A DNA stretch of 11,416 nt, taken from assembly GCA_035656335.1 (NCBI GenBank), contig DASRSS010000263.1, forward strand, positions 1-11,416. Reading direction: 5' to 3'. How positions within the stretch are numbered: position 1 is the stretch's first letter; each line of letters opens with the position of its first letter. This stretch comes from DASRSS01 sp035656335. Lineage in GTDB: Bacteria; Actinomycetota; Actinomycetes; Mycobacteriales; Jatrophihabitantaceae. Below the pieces are notes generated by a model. The model had not been told where the DNA came from, made no database searches, and saw only the letters and a program-made list of their open reading frames with translations. Shown here piece by piece: positions 1 through 6,714 of the stretch. A program made the translations under genes and the position numbers.

Positions 1-292
1 CACCCTGGTGCGAAGCCCCCATCCGACACACCGACCACGTGCACCCCGCCGCGAAAGGCGGGCCGACCAGCCTGGACAACGGCGAAGGAACCTGCGTCGC
101 CTGCAACCTCGCCAAAGAAGAACCCGGCTGGCAAGCCCGCCCCGGACCAGGAACAGCGATCGACCTGATCACCCCACCGGCCACCACTACACCAGCCGGC
201 CACCGAGCCTGCCCAGGACGCGGACACCCTCACCACTGGAACGCGAAATCGTCATACACCTGTGGCGCACACATACCCGTCCGGCCGCCTGA
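1..292 (+). pseudogene. HNH endonuclease, C-terminal end, frameshifted (partial)
   Basis: This is the 3' end of an HNH nuclease gene whose start lies left of the window. Read from base 3, the protein shows a Cys codon at 9-11, the HTDHV catalytic segment (27-41), a GGPTSLDNG loop, and a CxxC pair (Cys codons at 93-95 and 102-104) followed by NLAKEEPGW. This is the usual layout of the actinobacterial HNH proteins that often carry an N-terminal DUF222 domain. The frame then stays open for more than 1 kb antisense to the next gene and loses all resemblance to the family. From about base 173 the family-like ending (PTGHHYTSRPPSLP) is instead found one frame over and stops at TGA 290-292. One missing C in the run at 172-175 would join the two halves. 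It is either a decayed gene or a homopolymer sequencing error. Such genes are commonly multicopy and their cellular role is poorly defined. Confidence 0.72.
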
Positions 293-297
293 GCCGA

Positions 298-316
298 GCC
301 GGCCTAACCGGCCGGC
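298..316. terminator. Candidate bidirectional stem-loop between convergent genes
   Basis: A perfect 7-bp GC stem, GCCGGCC at 298-304 and GGCCGGC at 310-316, encloses a 5-base loop. It sits in the 28-bp gap between the HNH gene stop (292) and the stop of the convergent response regulator (321). There is no T-run on either side, so termination is inferred from position and symmetry only. GC-rich actinobacterial terminators often lack a T tract. Confidence 0.4.
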
Positions 317-320
317 GCGG

Positions 321-1001
321 CTACAGCATGCGGCGGTCGGCCGCCCAGCGGGTCAGCTGATGGCGGCTCGACAGCTGCAGCTTGCGCAACACGTTGGACG
401 CGTGTGTCTCCACGGTCTTGATCGAGATGAACAGCTCCGCAGCGATCTCCTTGTACGCGTAACCGCGCGCGAGCAGGCGCAGCACCTCACGCTCGCGCGG
501 GGTCAGCTGGTCCAGCTCGGGCCCGCCGTCGCCGGGAGTGGACGGCGCAAGCGGCGCCTCCCGAAACGCGTCGAGCACGAAGCCGGCCAACCTCGGACTG
601 AACACGACATCGCCGTCGGCGACCCGGAGCACGGCGTCGGCGAGGTCGTCCGCGGAGATCGTCTTCGTGACGTAGCCACGCGCCCCCGCACGGATCAAGG
701 CGATCACGTCCTCGGCCGCGTCCGACACCGAGAGCGCGAGGAACCGCGTGTCCGGCAGGTCGTTGCCGACTCCCTCGATCACCGCCAGGCCGCCGCCGTC
801 GGGCATGTGGACGTCCAGCAGCACCACGTCCGGGCGCAGCTCGCGGATCGCGGCCACCGCCTCAGCAGGCGTGCCCGCCTCACCGACCACGTCCACCCGG
901 TCGCCGAGTTCGGCCTTCACGCCCGCACGGAACATCGCGTGGTCGTCGACCAGGAACACCCGCGCACTGCGGCGTGCAGCCTGCTCAGATCCTTCAGTCA
1001 C
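321..1001 (-). CDS. NarL/LuxR-family response regulator of the PspC kinase pair
   Basis: A 226-residue cytoplasmic DNA-binding response regulator. The receiver domain fills roughly residues 13-128, with the acidic pair D19/D20, phosphoacceptor D63 (in VVLLDVHMP), S91 and the conserved K113. A short linker leads to a LuxR-type helix-turn-helix at about 164-226, which begins LTPREREVLRLLARG and contains the recognition helix IKTVETHASNVLRKL. Length and order are normal for the NarL/FixJ family. It starts with GTG at 1001-999, preceded by GAGGAT about 6 bases upstream. The start overlaps the stop of the upstream kinase by 4 bp (GTGA), so the two are translationally coupled. It should be phosphorylated by that kinase and then bind promoters; the divergent region at 2177-2301 is the obvious candidate target. 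Function by domain is certain; the regulon is inferred. Confidence 0.95.
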   Translation of the reverse strand: MTEGSEQAARRSARVFLVDDHAMFRAGVKAELGDRVDVVGEAGTPAEAVAAIRELRPDVVLLDVHMPDGGGLAVIEGVGNDLPDTRFLALSVSDAAEDVIALIRAGARGYVTKTISADDLADAVLRVADGDVVFSPRLAGFVLDAFREAPLAPSTPGDGGPELDQLTPREREVLRLLARGYAYKEIAAELFISIKTVETHASNVLRKLQLSSRHQLTRWAADRRML

Positions 1002-2176
1002 CGCGCCATCCTCATCTGTATCTCCGTACCTTCGCCGGGACTGCTGCGCACCGTGACCTGCCCACCGTGCCGCTCGATGCGGCCGACGATCGAACCGCGC
1101 ACACCCTGGCGGTCGTCCGCGACCGCGTCGATGTCGAAGCCGACGCCGCGGTCCTTGACGAACACGCTCACCTCGTGCGGCTCCACCTCGGCGTACAGCG
1201 AAACCGTCTCGACACCGGAATGCTTCGCCGCATTGACCAGCGCCTCGCGCGCCGCGGCGGCGAGCGCGGCCAGCGCTTCGTCCAGCGCCGCGTCCCCGAC
1301 CACGACGGCCTCGACCTCGATCGCGTAGTCGTCCTCGACGTCGGCCGCGATCACCCGTAGCTCGTCGGCGAGCTGACCCTCGCGGCGTCGTTCGCCGTAC
1401 AGCAGCGTGCGCAGCTCGCGCTCCTGACCGCGCGCCAGCCGAGAGACCTCACGCGGCGAACCCGCGTTGCGCTGGATGAGCGCCAGCGTCTGCAGCACCG
1501 AGTCGTGCAGGTGCGCCGCGATGTCCGCACGCTCCTGGCTGCGGATGCGCTCGGTCCGCTCGGCGCCGAGCTGCGCGACCAGGCGCATCCACCACGGCCC
1601 GGTGAGCAGCGCCAGTCCCGCAACCGTGACGACCATGGCCACGGCGCCGTCGCGCAGCGCGGTGAAGTCGGCGCGCCGCAGCACCAGCGCGGCGCCGGCG
1701 ATCACCAGGATCGCCCCGGCCGCAAGCCGCAACCGTCCCGTCCGGTCGGCGTAGTCGGCGCCGAACGAGTTGCGCGACAGCCGGAGAAGCCGCATCCGCT
1801 CGGTGTCCGTCGCCTGCCGCCAGATCAACGCGCCGCCGAGGCAGGCCAGCATCGTCGGGACGAACAGCCCGCCCAACGGCAGCCACCAGCCGACCGCCAC
1901 AATCACCACGAGCCCGACGACGCCCGCGAGCGCGTACTCGAGCCACCGCGGCAGACGCGGCGGATGAACCGACTCGCGCGTCGGCAGCACGATCCAGTAC
2001 GCGCCGTACAGCGCCAGCCCGAGCCCGCCGGCGAAGCTGAGCACGATGAAGATCGCCCGGACCAGGCGGACGTTCACCCGCACGTGTTCGGCGATGCCGG
2101 CCGCGACACCGGCCAGACGGCCCTCGTCCGGCCAACGGCACAGCCGCCGCCGCGCGGGTGCCTGGACTGCCGTCAT
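998..2176 (-). CDS. PspC-domain sensor histidine kinase (HisKA_3 type)
   Basis: A membrane histidine kinase of 392 residues if the ATG at 2176 is used. A PspC domain opens the protein (about residues 11-66: CRWPDEGRLAGVAAGIAEHV, then a hydrophobic segment). Hydrophobic stretches near 80-98, 102-116, 151-166 and 180-193 give several more membrane passes. The HisKA_3 dimerisation region holds AAHLHDSVLQTLALIQ with phosphoacceptor His224, followed by a HATPase_c domain with the N-box REALVNAAKHS (Asn315) and the G-box KDRGVGFDI. It pairs with the response regulator just downstream (4-bp overlap). The layout matches the kinases of envelope stress systems such as Corynebacterium EsrS. No extracellular sensor domain is visible, so it probably senses membrane state through PspC and the transmembrane segments. 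A GTG at 2203 is an alternative start adding 9 residues; neither start has a clear Shine-Dalgarno sequence, so leaderless translation is possible. Confidence 0.92.
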   Translation of the reverse strand: MTAVQAPARRRLCRWPDEGRLAGVAAGIAEHVRVNVRLVRAIFIVLSFAGGLGLALYGAYWIVLPTRESVHPPRLPRWLEYALAGVVGLVVIVAVGWWLPLGGLFVPTMLACLGGALIWRQATDTERMRLLRLSRNSFGADYADRTGRLRLAAGAILVIAGAALVLRRADFTALRDGAVAMVVTVAGLALLTGPWWMRLVAQLGAERTERIRSQERADIAAHLHDSVLQTLALIQRNAGSPREVSRLARGQERELRTLLYGERRREGQLADELRVIAADVEDDYAIEVEAVVVGDAALDEALAALAAAAREALVNAAKHSGVETVSLYAEVEPHEVSVFVKDRGVGFDIDAVADDRQGVRGSIVGRIERHGGQVTVRSSPGEGTEIQMRMAR

Positions 2177-2301
2177 GCACCCAATGATCCCTGCTGGTGG
2201 CACGTCCCGGCATCAGGAGGACCACCGAGGCGCGGAATCAGGGTCGGATTCAGGGGGCGTCCCGATGCGGACGAGGCCCCTCGCCGGGCACTCTCGTTGC
2301 C
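2177..2301. promoter_or_regulatory. Divergent promoter region of the PspC module
   Basis: This 125-bp gap separates two divergent PspC genes and must hold both promoters. It contains GGAATCAGGG (2234-2243) and GGATTCAGGG (2246-2255), a 12-bp-period direct repeat with one mismatch, with a weaker third copy GGCATCAGGA at 2209-2218. The inner bases also form an inverted repeat, GAATC (2235-2239) with GATTC (2247-2251). These are reasonable candidates for the binding site of the neighbouring LuxR-type regulator. I see no convincing -10/-35 pair and no Shine-Dalgarno sequence in front of either gene. Confidence 0.4.
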
Positions 2302-3549
2302 ATGACGACGACTGACTCCTCCGCCGTGCCGCCGCAGGCACCGGCTCGCCTGCTGCGCCGCAGCCGCACCGACCGCGTGGCCGCCGGTGTCGCGGGCGGG
2401 CTCGGCGAGTACTTCGGCCTCGACCCGGTGCTGTTCCGCGTGCTGTTCGCGGTGTCCGCGTTCTTCGGCGGCGCCGGCGTGCTCGGCTACGTGCTCGCCT
2501 GGGCCGCGATCCCCGACGAGGGCACGCAACGGGCCGCCGTGGACGGCTGGGTGGCCGCGCTGCGCCGCCGCCGCATTCCCGTCTGGCTGGTCGCCGCCAT
2601 CGCCGGCGTCATCCTCTGGTGCGTCGCGTTCAGCTGGTGGGCACCCGGACCGTTCTTCCCGGTCCTGGTTGTCGTGGTCCTGCTGGTCGTGCTGTTCGGG
2701 CGGCGCAATCCCGCCCCGGTTCCGCCGACAAGCCCCGCGCCGCCGACCGCTCCGGTTCCGCCGACCTCCTCGGACGAGCCCGGCTCGCCGGCCGCGTCCG
2801 CCGTCAGCCTGGAGAAGGACCCGGTCGCCTCGAGCACGCCGATGCCGCCCGCGCCGGACTGGGTGTCCAGCGCGCGGCAGTGGATCGACGAGAGCAAGCG
2901 CGCCAGCCGCGAGCGCCGCCGCCGCGCGTTCCCCATCCGCATCGCAACGTTGCTGACACTTGTCGTCACATTGATCGTGCTGGGCATCGCGGACGCGGCG
3001 AGCGGCATCCGGCTCCCGGTCTACTTCTGGTGCGTCGGCGCGATCGTCGCCGCGGGCCTGCTCGTCGGGATGGTGCTGCGGCGCACGCCGTGGTCGATGG
3101 CGCCGCTGCTGATCCCGGCCCTCGCCGGCATGATCGCGTTCGGCAACAGCGGGGCGTCGCTGCACGACGGCGTCGGCCAGAAGACCTGGTCGCCGACGAG
3201 CGCGAGCGAGCTGCACGGCAGCTACCGGCTCGCGTTCGGCGACGCCGTGCTGGACCTGCGCGACCTGCCCAGCCTGGACGTCCCGCGCAGCGTCGACATC
3301 ACGCTGGCCGCCGGGCAGGTGGAGATCAAGCTGCCCCCGACCCTGAACGCCACCGTGTACGGGAACGTGCGGCTCGGCCAGATCGAGATCGACCACCGCC
3401 GCGTCGCCTCCACTCACGGCGGCTCTATCCACCGCGTGAATGGGTACGACATCGAGCACACCGTCCGCCCGCCGGACACCGCGACCGGGGCCCCGCTGAC
3501 GATCACCGTCCACCAGGCGGACGGCAACCTGAGCGTGCTGCGCCACTAG
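2302..3549 (+). CDS. PspC-domain membrane protein with LiaF-like C-terminal region
   Basis: A 415-residue integral membrane protein. Residues about 16-75 form a PspC domain (RLLRRSRTDRVAAGVAGGLGEYFG, then a membrane segment ending WAAIPDEG). Hydrophobic segments follow at about 92-112 and 117-133, then a Pro/Ser-rich linker (138-185) and a basic helix (196-209, including RERRRRAF). Three more membrane segments lie at about 211-231, 238-258 and 264-282. The last 115 residues are soluble and rich in short beta strands (RLAFGDAVLDLRDL, VDITLAAGQVEIKLP, TVYGNVRLGQIEI), resembling the LiaF C-terminal and toast-rack type repeats seen in cell-wall stress proteins. It is divergent from the PspC kinase, so it is a plausible inhibitor or co-sensor of that kinase, as LiaF and EsrI are in their systems. 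ATG 2302 is chosen because PspC follows directly; the frame stays open upstream to 2197 but without domain content. The family call is firm, the inhibitory role inferred. Confidence 0.9.
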   Translation: MTTTDSSAVPPQAPARLLRRSRTDRVAAGVAGGLGEYFGLDPVLFRVLFAVSAFFGGAGVLGYVLAWAAIPDEGTQRAAVDGWVAALRRRRIPVWLVAAIAGVILWCVAFSWWAPGPFFPVLVVVVLLVVLFGRRNPAPVPPTSPAPPTAPVPPTSSDEPGSPAASAVSLEKDPVASSTPMPPAPDWVSSARQWIDESKRASRERRRRAFPIRIATLLTLVVTLIVLGIADAASGIRLPVYFWCVGAIVAAGLLVGMVLRRTPWSMAPLLIPALAGMIAFGNSGASLHDGVGQKTWSPTSASELHGSYRLAFGDAVLDLRDLPSLDVPRSVDITLAAGQVEIKLPPTLNATVYGNVRLGQIEIDHRRVASTHGGSIHRVNGYDIEHTVRPPDTATGAPLTITVHQADGNLSVLRH

Positions 3550-3557
3550 ACACGCAG

Positions 3558-3610
3558 CTTGGCCCCGTAGCAGGCACTCGCGCGGAGTGTTTCCCTGCTA
3601 CGGGGCCAAG
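3558..3610. terminator. Strong bidirectional hairpin between convergent genes
   Basis: A perfect 17-bp inverted repeat, CTTGGCCCCGTAGCAGG (3558-3574) with its exact complement at 3594-3610. The intervening bases can extend the hairpin with CACTC (3575-3579) pairing GAGTG (3585-3589) around a GCGCG loop, leaving a 4-base bulge (TTTC, 3590-3593) on one side. It fills most of the 72-bp gap between the stop of the PspC protein gene (3549) and the stop of the lipoprotein gene (3622). Because it is symmetric it can serve both transcripts. No T-run follows either arm. Confidence 0.8.
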
Positions 3611-3621
3611 TGCTGTTCAGA

Positions 3622-4701
3622 TCAGCCGGCGGCTCCGGCCGGGGTGGTCGTCGTGCTGAAGCCCTCCAGCTTGTTCGCCTTCTCCGCGTACGTGTTGGTG
3701 AACGTGTTCGCCAGCGTCACCTTGCCGACGTCGACGCCGAGCACCTTCTCCATCGCGTAGACCGTCTTCGGGCCACCGGCGGGCATGATCCCGTCCGGCA
3801 GAAACTGGCCCTTGTCGGTGGTCAGGCCGTCGATGTACTGCTGCTTGGTGATCGTGCTGTTCGAGACGAACTGCGACGGCATCTTGTCCGCGATCTGAGC
3901 CGCCGAGTGCGTGGCGATCCAGTGCATCGTCGCGACGAGCGCGTCGACCACACTCTGCACGGCCTGCTGGTGCGACTTCACCCAGCTCGCCTGCGCGAGC
4001 ACGCCGGCCGCGGGCCACGCGCCACCGAGCGCCGAGGTCGCCCCGCTCGTGGTGGCCAGGTCGATCGCCGGGTAGGCCAGCTTCTTGGCCTCCAGCGCGC
4101 CGACGGTCGGCTGGGTCGTCATCACGCACGCCGCGGTGCCGCGCTGGATCGCCGCGATCGCCGTGGCACCAGCCCCCACGGCGAGCGGCTTGTACTCGCT
4201 GCGGCTGATGCCGTGCTGCGCAGCCATGAACTGCGTCAGCTCATCGGTTCCGGAGCCGAGGTCGGTGACGCCGAGGGTCTTGCCCTTGAAGTCGGCCGCC
4301 GACTTCACCCCGCTGTTCGTGCCGCACATCTCCCGCTCGCCCGGCGCGCCCGAGAGCTGGACGATGTCGATCACGTCCTTGCCCTTGGCCTGGAAGTCGA
4401 TGGTGTGGATGTACCACGCGCCGGCCATGTCCACCTGCCCGGACGCCATCGCGTCCTCGGCGCCCACACCGCCGTTCTGCTCGGTAGAGAGTTCGACCTT
4501 GACGCCGTACTTCTTGTAGAAGCCGAGGTCCTGGGCCAGCTGGTAGGGCAGGTAGATCTGCTTGTCGATGCCGCCGACCATCAGCTTGACGGTGGGCATC
4601 GAGCTGGAGTCGGACGACGAGCTCGAGCCGCTGCTCGAACAGGCGGTGACGCCCAGGGCGATTGCCCCGGCCGCGGCGATGCAGATCGCGCGCTTGAACA
4701 T
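3622..4701 (-). CDS. ABC transporter substrate-binding lipoprotein, NrtA/SsuA/TauA type
   Basis: A 359-residue extracytoplasmic solute-binding protein anchored as a lipoprotein. The N-terminus MFKRAICIAAAGAIALGVTAC is a lipoprotein signal with the lipobox VTAC and lipidated Cys21. A Ser-rich tether (22-34) and the mature two-lobe fold follow. The pattern is that of the NMT1/SsuA-like family: YLPYQLAQDLGFYKKYGVKVEL near 50-71, a DAMASGQVDMAGA segment near 83-95, KGKTLGVTDLGSGTDE near 139-154, and AIAAIQRGTAACVMT near 181-195. Two further Cys residues (126 and 192) could form a disulphide. An AAAGGAA ribosome site lies at 4709-4715. It is the third gene of the ABC operon, 45 bp after the permease stop. 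The family binds nitrate, sulfonates, taurine, aromatic acids or pyrimidine precursors; the sequence does not fix which. The divergent carboxylate-type sensor kinase favours an organic anion. Confidence 0.9.
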   Translation of the reverse strand: MFKRAICIAAAGAIALGVTACSSSGSSSSSDSSSMPTVKLMVGGIDKQIYLPYQLAQDLGFYKKYGVKVELSTEQNGGVGAEDAMASGQVDMAGAWYIHTIDFQAKGKDVIDIVQLSGAPGEREMCGTNSGVKSAADFKGKTLGVTDLGSGTDELTQFMAAQHGISRSEYKPLAVGAGATAIAAIQRGTAACVMTTQPTVGALEAKKLAYPAIDLATTSGATSALGGAWPAAGVLAQASWVKSHQQAVQSVVDALVATMHWIATHSAAQIADKMPSQFVSNSTITKQQYIDGLTTDKGQFLPDGIMPAGGPKTVYAMEKVLGVDVGKVTLANTFTNTYAEKANKLEGFSTTTTPAGAAG

Positions 4702-4746
4702 GGGGAAGTTCCTTTCGTCGGGTGGGACGGGTTACCGGGGACCGGC

Positions 4747-5664
4747 TCAGATCGCCTGAGCCTCTGAGCGGCTGGGCGGCCGCCAGGACAGGACGCGCTT
4801 CTCGAGCAGCGCGAGGAACGATTCGGCGACGAGCGTGACGACGGCCATGATCAACATGGCGGCGAAGACGGTGTCCATGTCGAACTGGCCTTGCGCCTGG
4901 ACGATGATCAGCCCGATGCCGTGCTGCGCACCGAGCACCTCGGCGACCAACGCGCCGATGATCGAGAAGCCGAACGCGGTGTGCAGGCTGGCGATGATCC
5001 AGGTCAGCGCCGACGGGATCGTGACGTGCCGGGCCACCTGCAACGGCGAGGCGCCGAGCACCTTCACGTTCGCAACCAGGTTCTGGTCGACCTCGCGCAC
5101 ACCCTGGAACGCGTTGAAGAAGACGATGAAGAACACCAGGACGGCCGCGAGCAGCACCTTCGGGAACGTGCCGAGGCCGAAAGCCACCACAAAGATCGAG
5201 CCGAGAATGATGCGCGGAATCGAGTTGGCGATCTTGATGTACGGCCCGAACACCTCGGCGAGGAAACGGTTCTGGCCGAGGAGCAGCCCGAACACGATGC
5301 CCGCGCCGGTGCCGAGCAAGAAGCCGTACAGCGCCTCCTTGATCGTGATCCACAGGTTCAGCCAGATGGATCCGAAGGCGGTTCCCTTCGTGAACAGATC
5401 GACCAGTGCGTGATAGACGCCGGTCGGTTGGCCGAAGAAGAACTTGTCGACGATGCCTGCCGAGGTGAACCACTGCCAGCCGCCGATGATGATCACCGGC
5501 ACGAGCAGCCGGCCCAGCCAGACCAGCGCGGTGCGGCGGCGGCGCGCGCGCCGGGCCGCGATTTGAATGTCCGATTCGGTCTCGACGGCTCCGGCCGACG
5601 ACGCGGGGTTGGCGATCGTGCTCGACATGGGACGCTCCAGGGGAAGTCGCGTGCTGGTACTCAT
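4747..5664 (-). CDS. ABC transporter permease, SsuC/TauC/NrtB type
   Basis: A 305-residue inner-membrane permease of the BPD transport family. After a basic cytoplasmic stretch (ARRARRRR, 37-44) there are about six membrane segments, near 48-66, 110-130, 152-164, 169-186, 222-242 and 264-284. The cytoplasmic EAA loop that docks the ATPase is at about 190-217 (REVDQNLVANVKVLGASPLQV, with the invariant Gly204). Length and segment order are standard for sulfonate, taurine and nitrate permeases. ATG 5664 overlaps the ATPase stop by 4 bp (ATGA), indicating coupling. A second in-frame ATG at 5628 has GGAG 7 bases upstream and gives a 293-residue form that keeps all membrane segments, so it is a real alternative start. 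It should form the channel with the ATPase encoded upstream and receive substrate from the lipoprotein encoded downstream. Confidence 0.92.
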   Translation of the reverse strand: MSTSTRLPLERPMSSTIANPASSAGAVETESDIQIAARRARRRRTALVWLGRLLVPVIIIGGWQWFTSAGIVDKFFFGQPTGVYHALVDLFTKGTAFGSIWLNLWITIKEALYGFLLGTGAGIVFGLLLGQNRFLAEVFGPYIKIANSIPRIILGSIFVVAFGLGTFPKVLLAAVLVFFIVFFNAFQGVREVDQNLVANVKVLGASPLQVARHVTIPSALTWIIASLHTAFGFSIIGALVAEVLGAQHGIGLIIVQAQGQFDMDTVFAAMLIMAVVTLVAESFLALLEKRVLSWRPPSRSEAQAI

Positions 5665-6524
5665 GCGGCACCCGCCGTCTGGGCGTAGGCGCGCTCGACC
5701 TCGTCCTTGAGCGAGGCCCAGATCTGGTTCTGCAGCTCGAGGAACCGCGGCTCGTGCCGGATCTCCTGCACCTCACCGCGCGGACGCGGCAGGTCGATGT
5801 CGAAGCTGTGCTTGATCGACCCGGGGCTGCTGGTCATGATGAACACCCGGTCGGCCAGCGCGACGGCCTCGTCCAGGTCGTGCGTGATGAACAGGACCGA
5901 CGGGCGCAGCTGCTCCCACAGCCCGAGCAGCTCGGTCTGCATGATCGCCTTCGTCTGCACGTCGAGCGCGCCGAACGGCTCGTCCATCAAGAGGATCTTC
6001 GGCTGGTTGATCAACGCCGCAGCCATCGCGACGCGCTTGCGCATTCCGCCGGAGAGTTGGTGCGGGTAGCGGTCCTCGAAGCCGGCCAGCCCGACCCGGC
6101 GCAGCCAGTCGCGGGCCAGCGCGATCGCGTCCTTGCGCGGCGTGCCGGTCAGCGTCGGGCCGATCACGACGTTGCCGAGCACCGTCTTCCACGGGAACAG
6201 CGCGTCGGCCTGGAACATGAAGCTGACGCCGCGCGTAATGCCCTGCACCTCGCGTCCGCCGACCTTCACCGTCCCCGCGCTCGGACGCTCCAGGCCGGAC
6301 ACCTGACCGAGCGTGGTCGACTTGCCGCAGCCGGTCGGCCCGACGATCGCGCAGAACTGGCCGGGCTCCACGGTGAACGTGACGTCGCGGATCGCGGTGA
6401 ACGGCTCGCCCTTCGGAGTCAGGAACCGCTTGGTCAGGCCGCTGATCTCGATGCGCGCCGCGTCCGCGGACACGTCGTCCGCGGCGGGCGCCGCCGCGAG
6501 TCGGCGGCTGCTTCGCTCGGCCAT
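5661..6524 (-). CDS. ABC transporter ATP-binding protein, SsuB/TauB/NrtD type
   Basis: A 287-residue cytoplasmic ATPase and first gene of the importer operon. All nucleotide-binding motifs are intact: Walker A GPTGCGKST (62-70), Q-loop Gln105 in MFQADALFPW, signature LSGGM (157-161), Walker B ILLMDEP (177-183), D-loop GALD (185-188) and switch His215 in FITHDLDEA. The DALFPWKTVLGNV segment is typical of nitrate/sulfonate/taurine importers. ATG 6524 is chosen because AAAGGA lies about 7 bases upstream and the protein then has a normal length; the frame remains open to 6920 without domain content. A 23-residue Ala/Ser/Asp-rich extension precedes the first beta strand. ATP hydrolysis drives import through the permease. 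Confidence 0.95.
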   Translation of the reverse strand: MAERSSRRLAAAPAADDVSADAARIEISGLTKRFLTPKGEPFTAIRDVTFTVEPGQFCAIVGPTGCGKSTTLGQVSGLERPSAGTVKVGGREVQGITRGVSFMFQADALFPWKTVLGNVVIGPTLTGTPRKDAIALARDWLRRVGLAGFEDRYPHQLSGGMRKRVAMAAALINQPKILLMDEPFGALDVQTKAIMQTELLGLWEQLRPSVLFITHDLDEAVALADRVFIMTSSPGSIKHSFDIDLPRPRGEVQEIRHEPRFLELQNQIWASLKDEVERAYAQTAGAA

Positions 6525-6714
6525 GGGTAGGTCCTTTCGGGGCTTGGCGAGATGTGACGTGGACCGCAGAGCCGGTCTGCCGCAATGTCTACGTGCGCCC
6601 GACCGGGGCGGTGAACCATGTGCGGCTTGTTCTCGCCACATCTCGTAAACCCCGTTGTGCTCATAAAGCTCATGAGCCGGTGGCTGTCCGCCGCTCGCCG
6701 CAACGGTCCGCGGC
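6525..6714. promoter_or_regulatory. Divergent regulatory region, importer operon versus two-component system
   Basis: A 190-bp gap with promoters on both strands. It is somewhat less GC-rich around 6640-6675. A long-range inverted repeat is present: CGAGATGTGACG at 6548-6559 and CGCCACATCTCG at 6634-6645 (11 of 12 positions complementary, with a perfect 9-mer core). A further palindrome GCTCATGAGC (6668-6677) and a GCTCAT direct repeat (6659-6664 and 6668-6673, 9-bp period) lie close to the kinase start. For the importer strand a weak promoter can be drawn, TTCACC (6610-6615) and TAGACA (6586-6591) with an 18-base spacer. I see no riboswitch; in particular no thiamine pyrophosphate element, which matters because some NMT1-type importers carry one. 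Confidence 0.45.
6548..6645. repeat. Inverted 12-bp repeat, candidate regulator operator pair
   Basis: The half sites CGAGATGTGACG (6548-6559) and CGCCACATCTCG (6634-6645) are mutually complementary at 11 of 12 positions and 74 bp apart. They flank the central part of the divergent region. Paired recognition sites for the CitB-type response regulator encoded at 8340-9026 would fit this arrangement, but that is inference. The separation is too long for a simple hairpin terminator, and no gene ends here. Confidence 0.4.

Noticed and set aside
293..1328. Continuation of the plus-strand HNH reading frame for more than 1 kb
   Set aside because: It lies antisense to the response regulator and kinase, has no family resemblance after about base 175, and exists because GC-rich codons leave few stops on the opposite strand.
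2173..3546. Minus-strand open frame (457 codons) opposite the PspC/LiaF-like gene
   Set aside because: Its composition is His/Arg/Gly/Ala repeats typical of an antisense shadow; the plus-strand frame has a clear PspC domain and membrane segments.
3610..4767. Plus-strand open frame (385 codons) opposite the lipoprotein gene
   Set aside because: It is antisense shadow coding with no signal peptide or motif; the minus-strand frame has a lipobox, ribosome site and family pattern.
6586..6615. Sigma-70-like promoter for the importer (TTCACC, 18 bases, TAGACA)
   Set aside because: It matches the consensus only partly and lacks the final T of the -10, so it is mentioned in the regulatory region but not listed as its own feature.
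6525..6714. Thiamine pyrophosphate or other riboswitch before the NMT1-like importer
   Set aside because: No conserved riboswitch core such as CUGAGA is present in the leader, and the 5' region is short.
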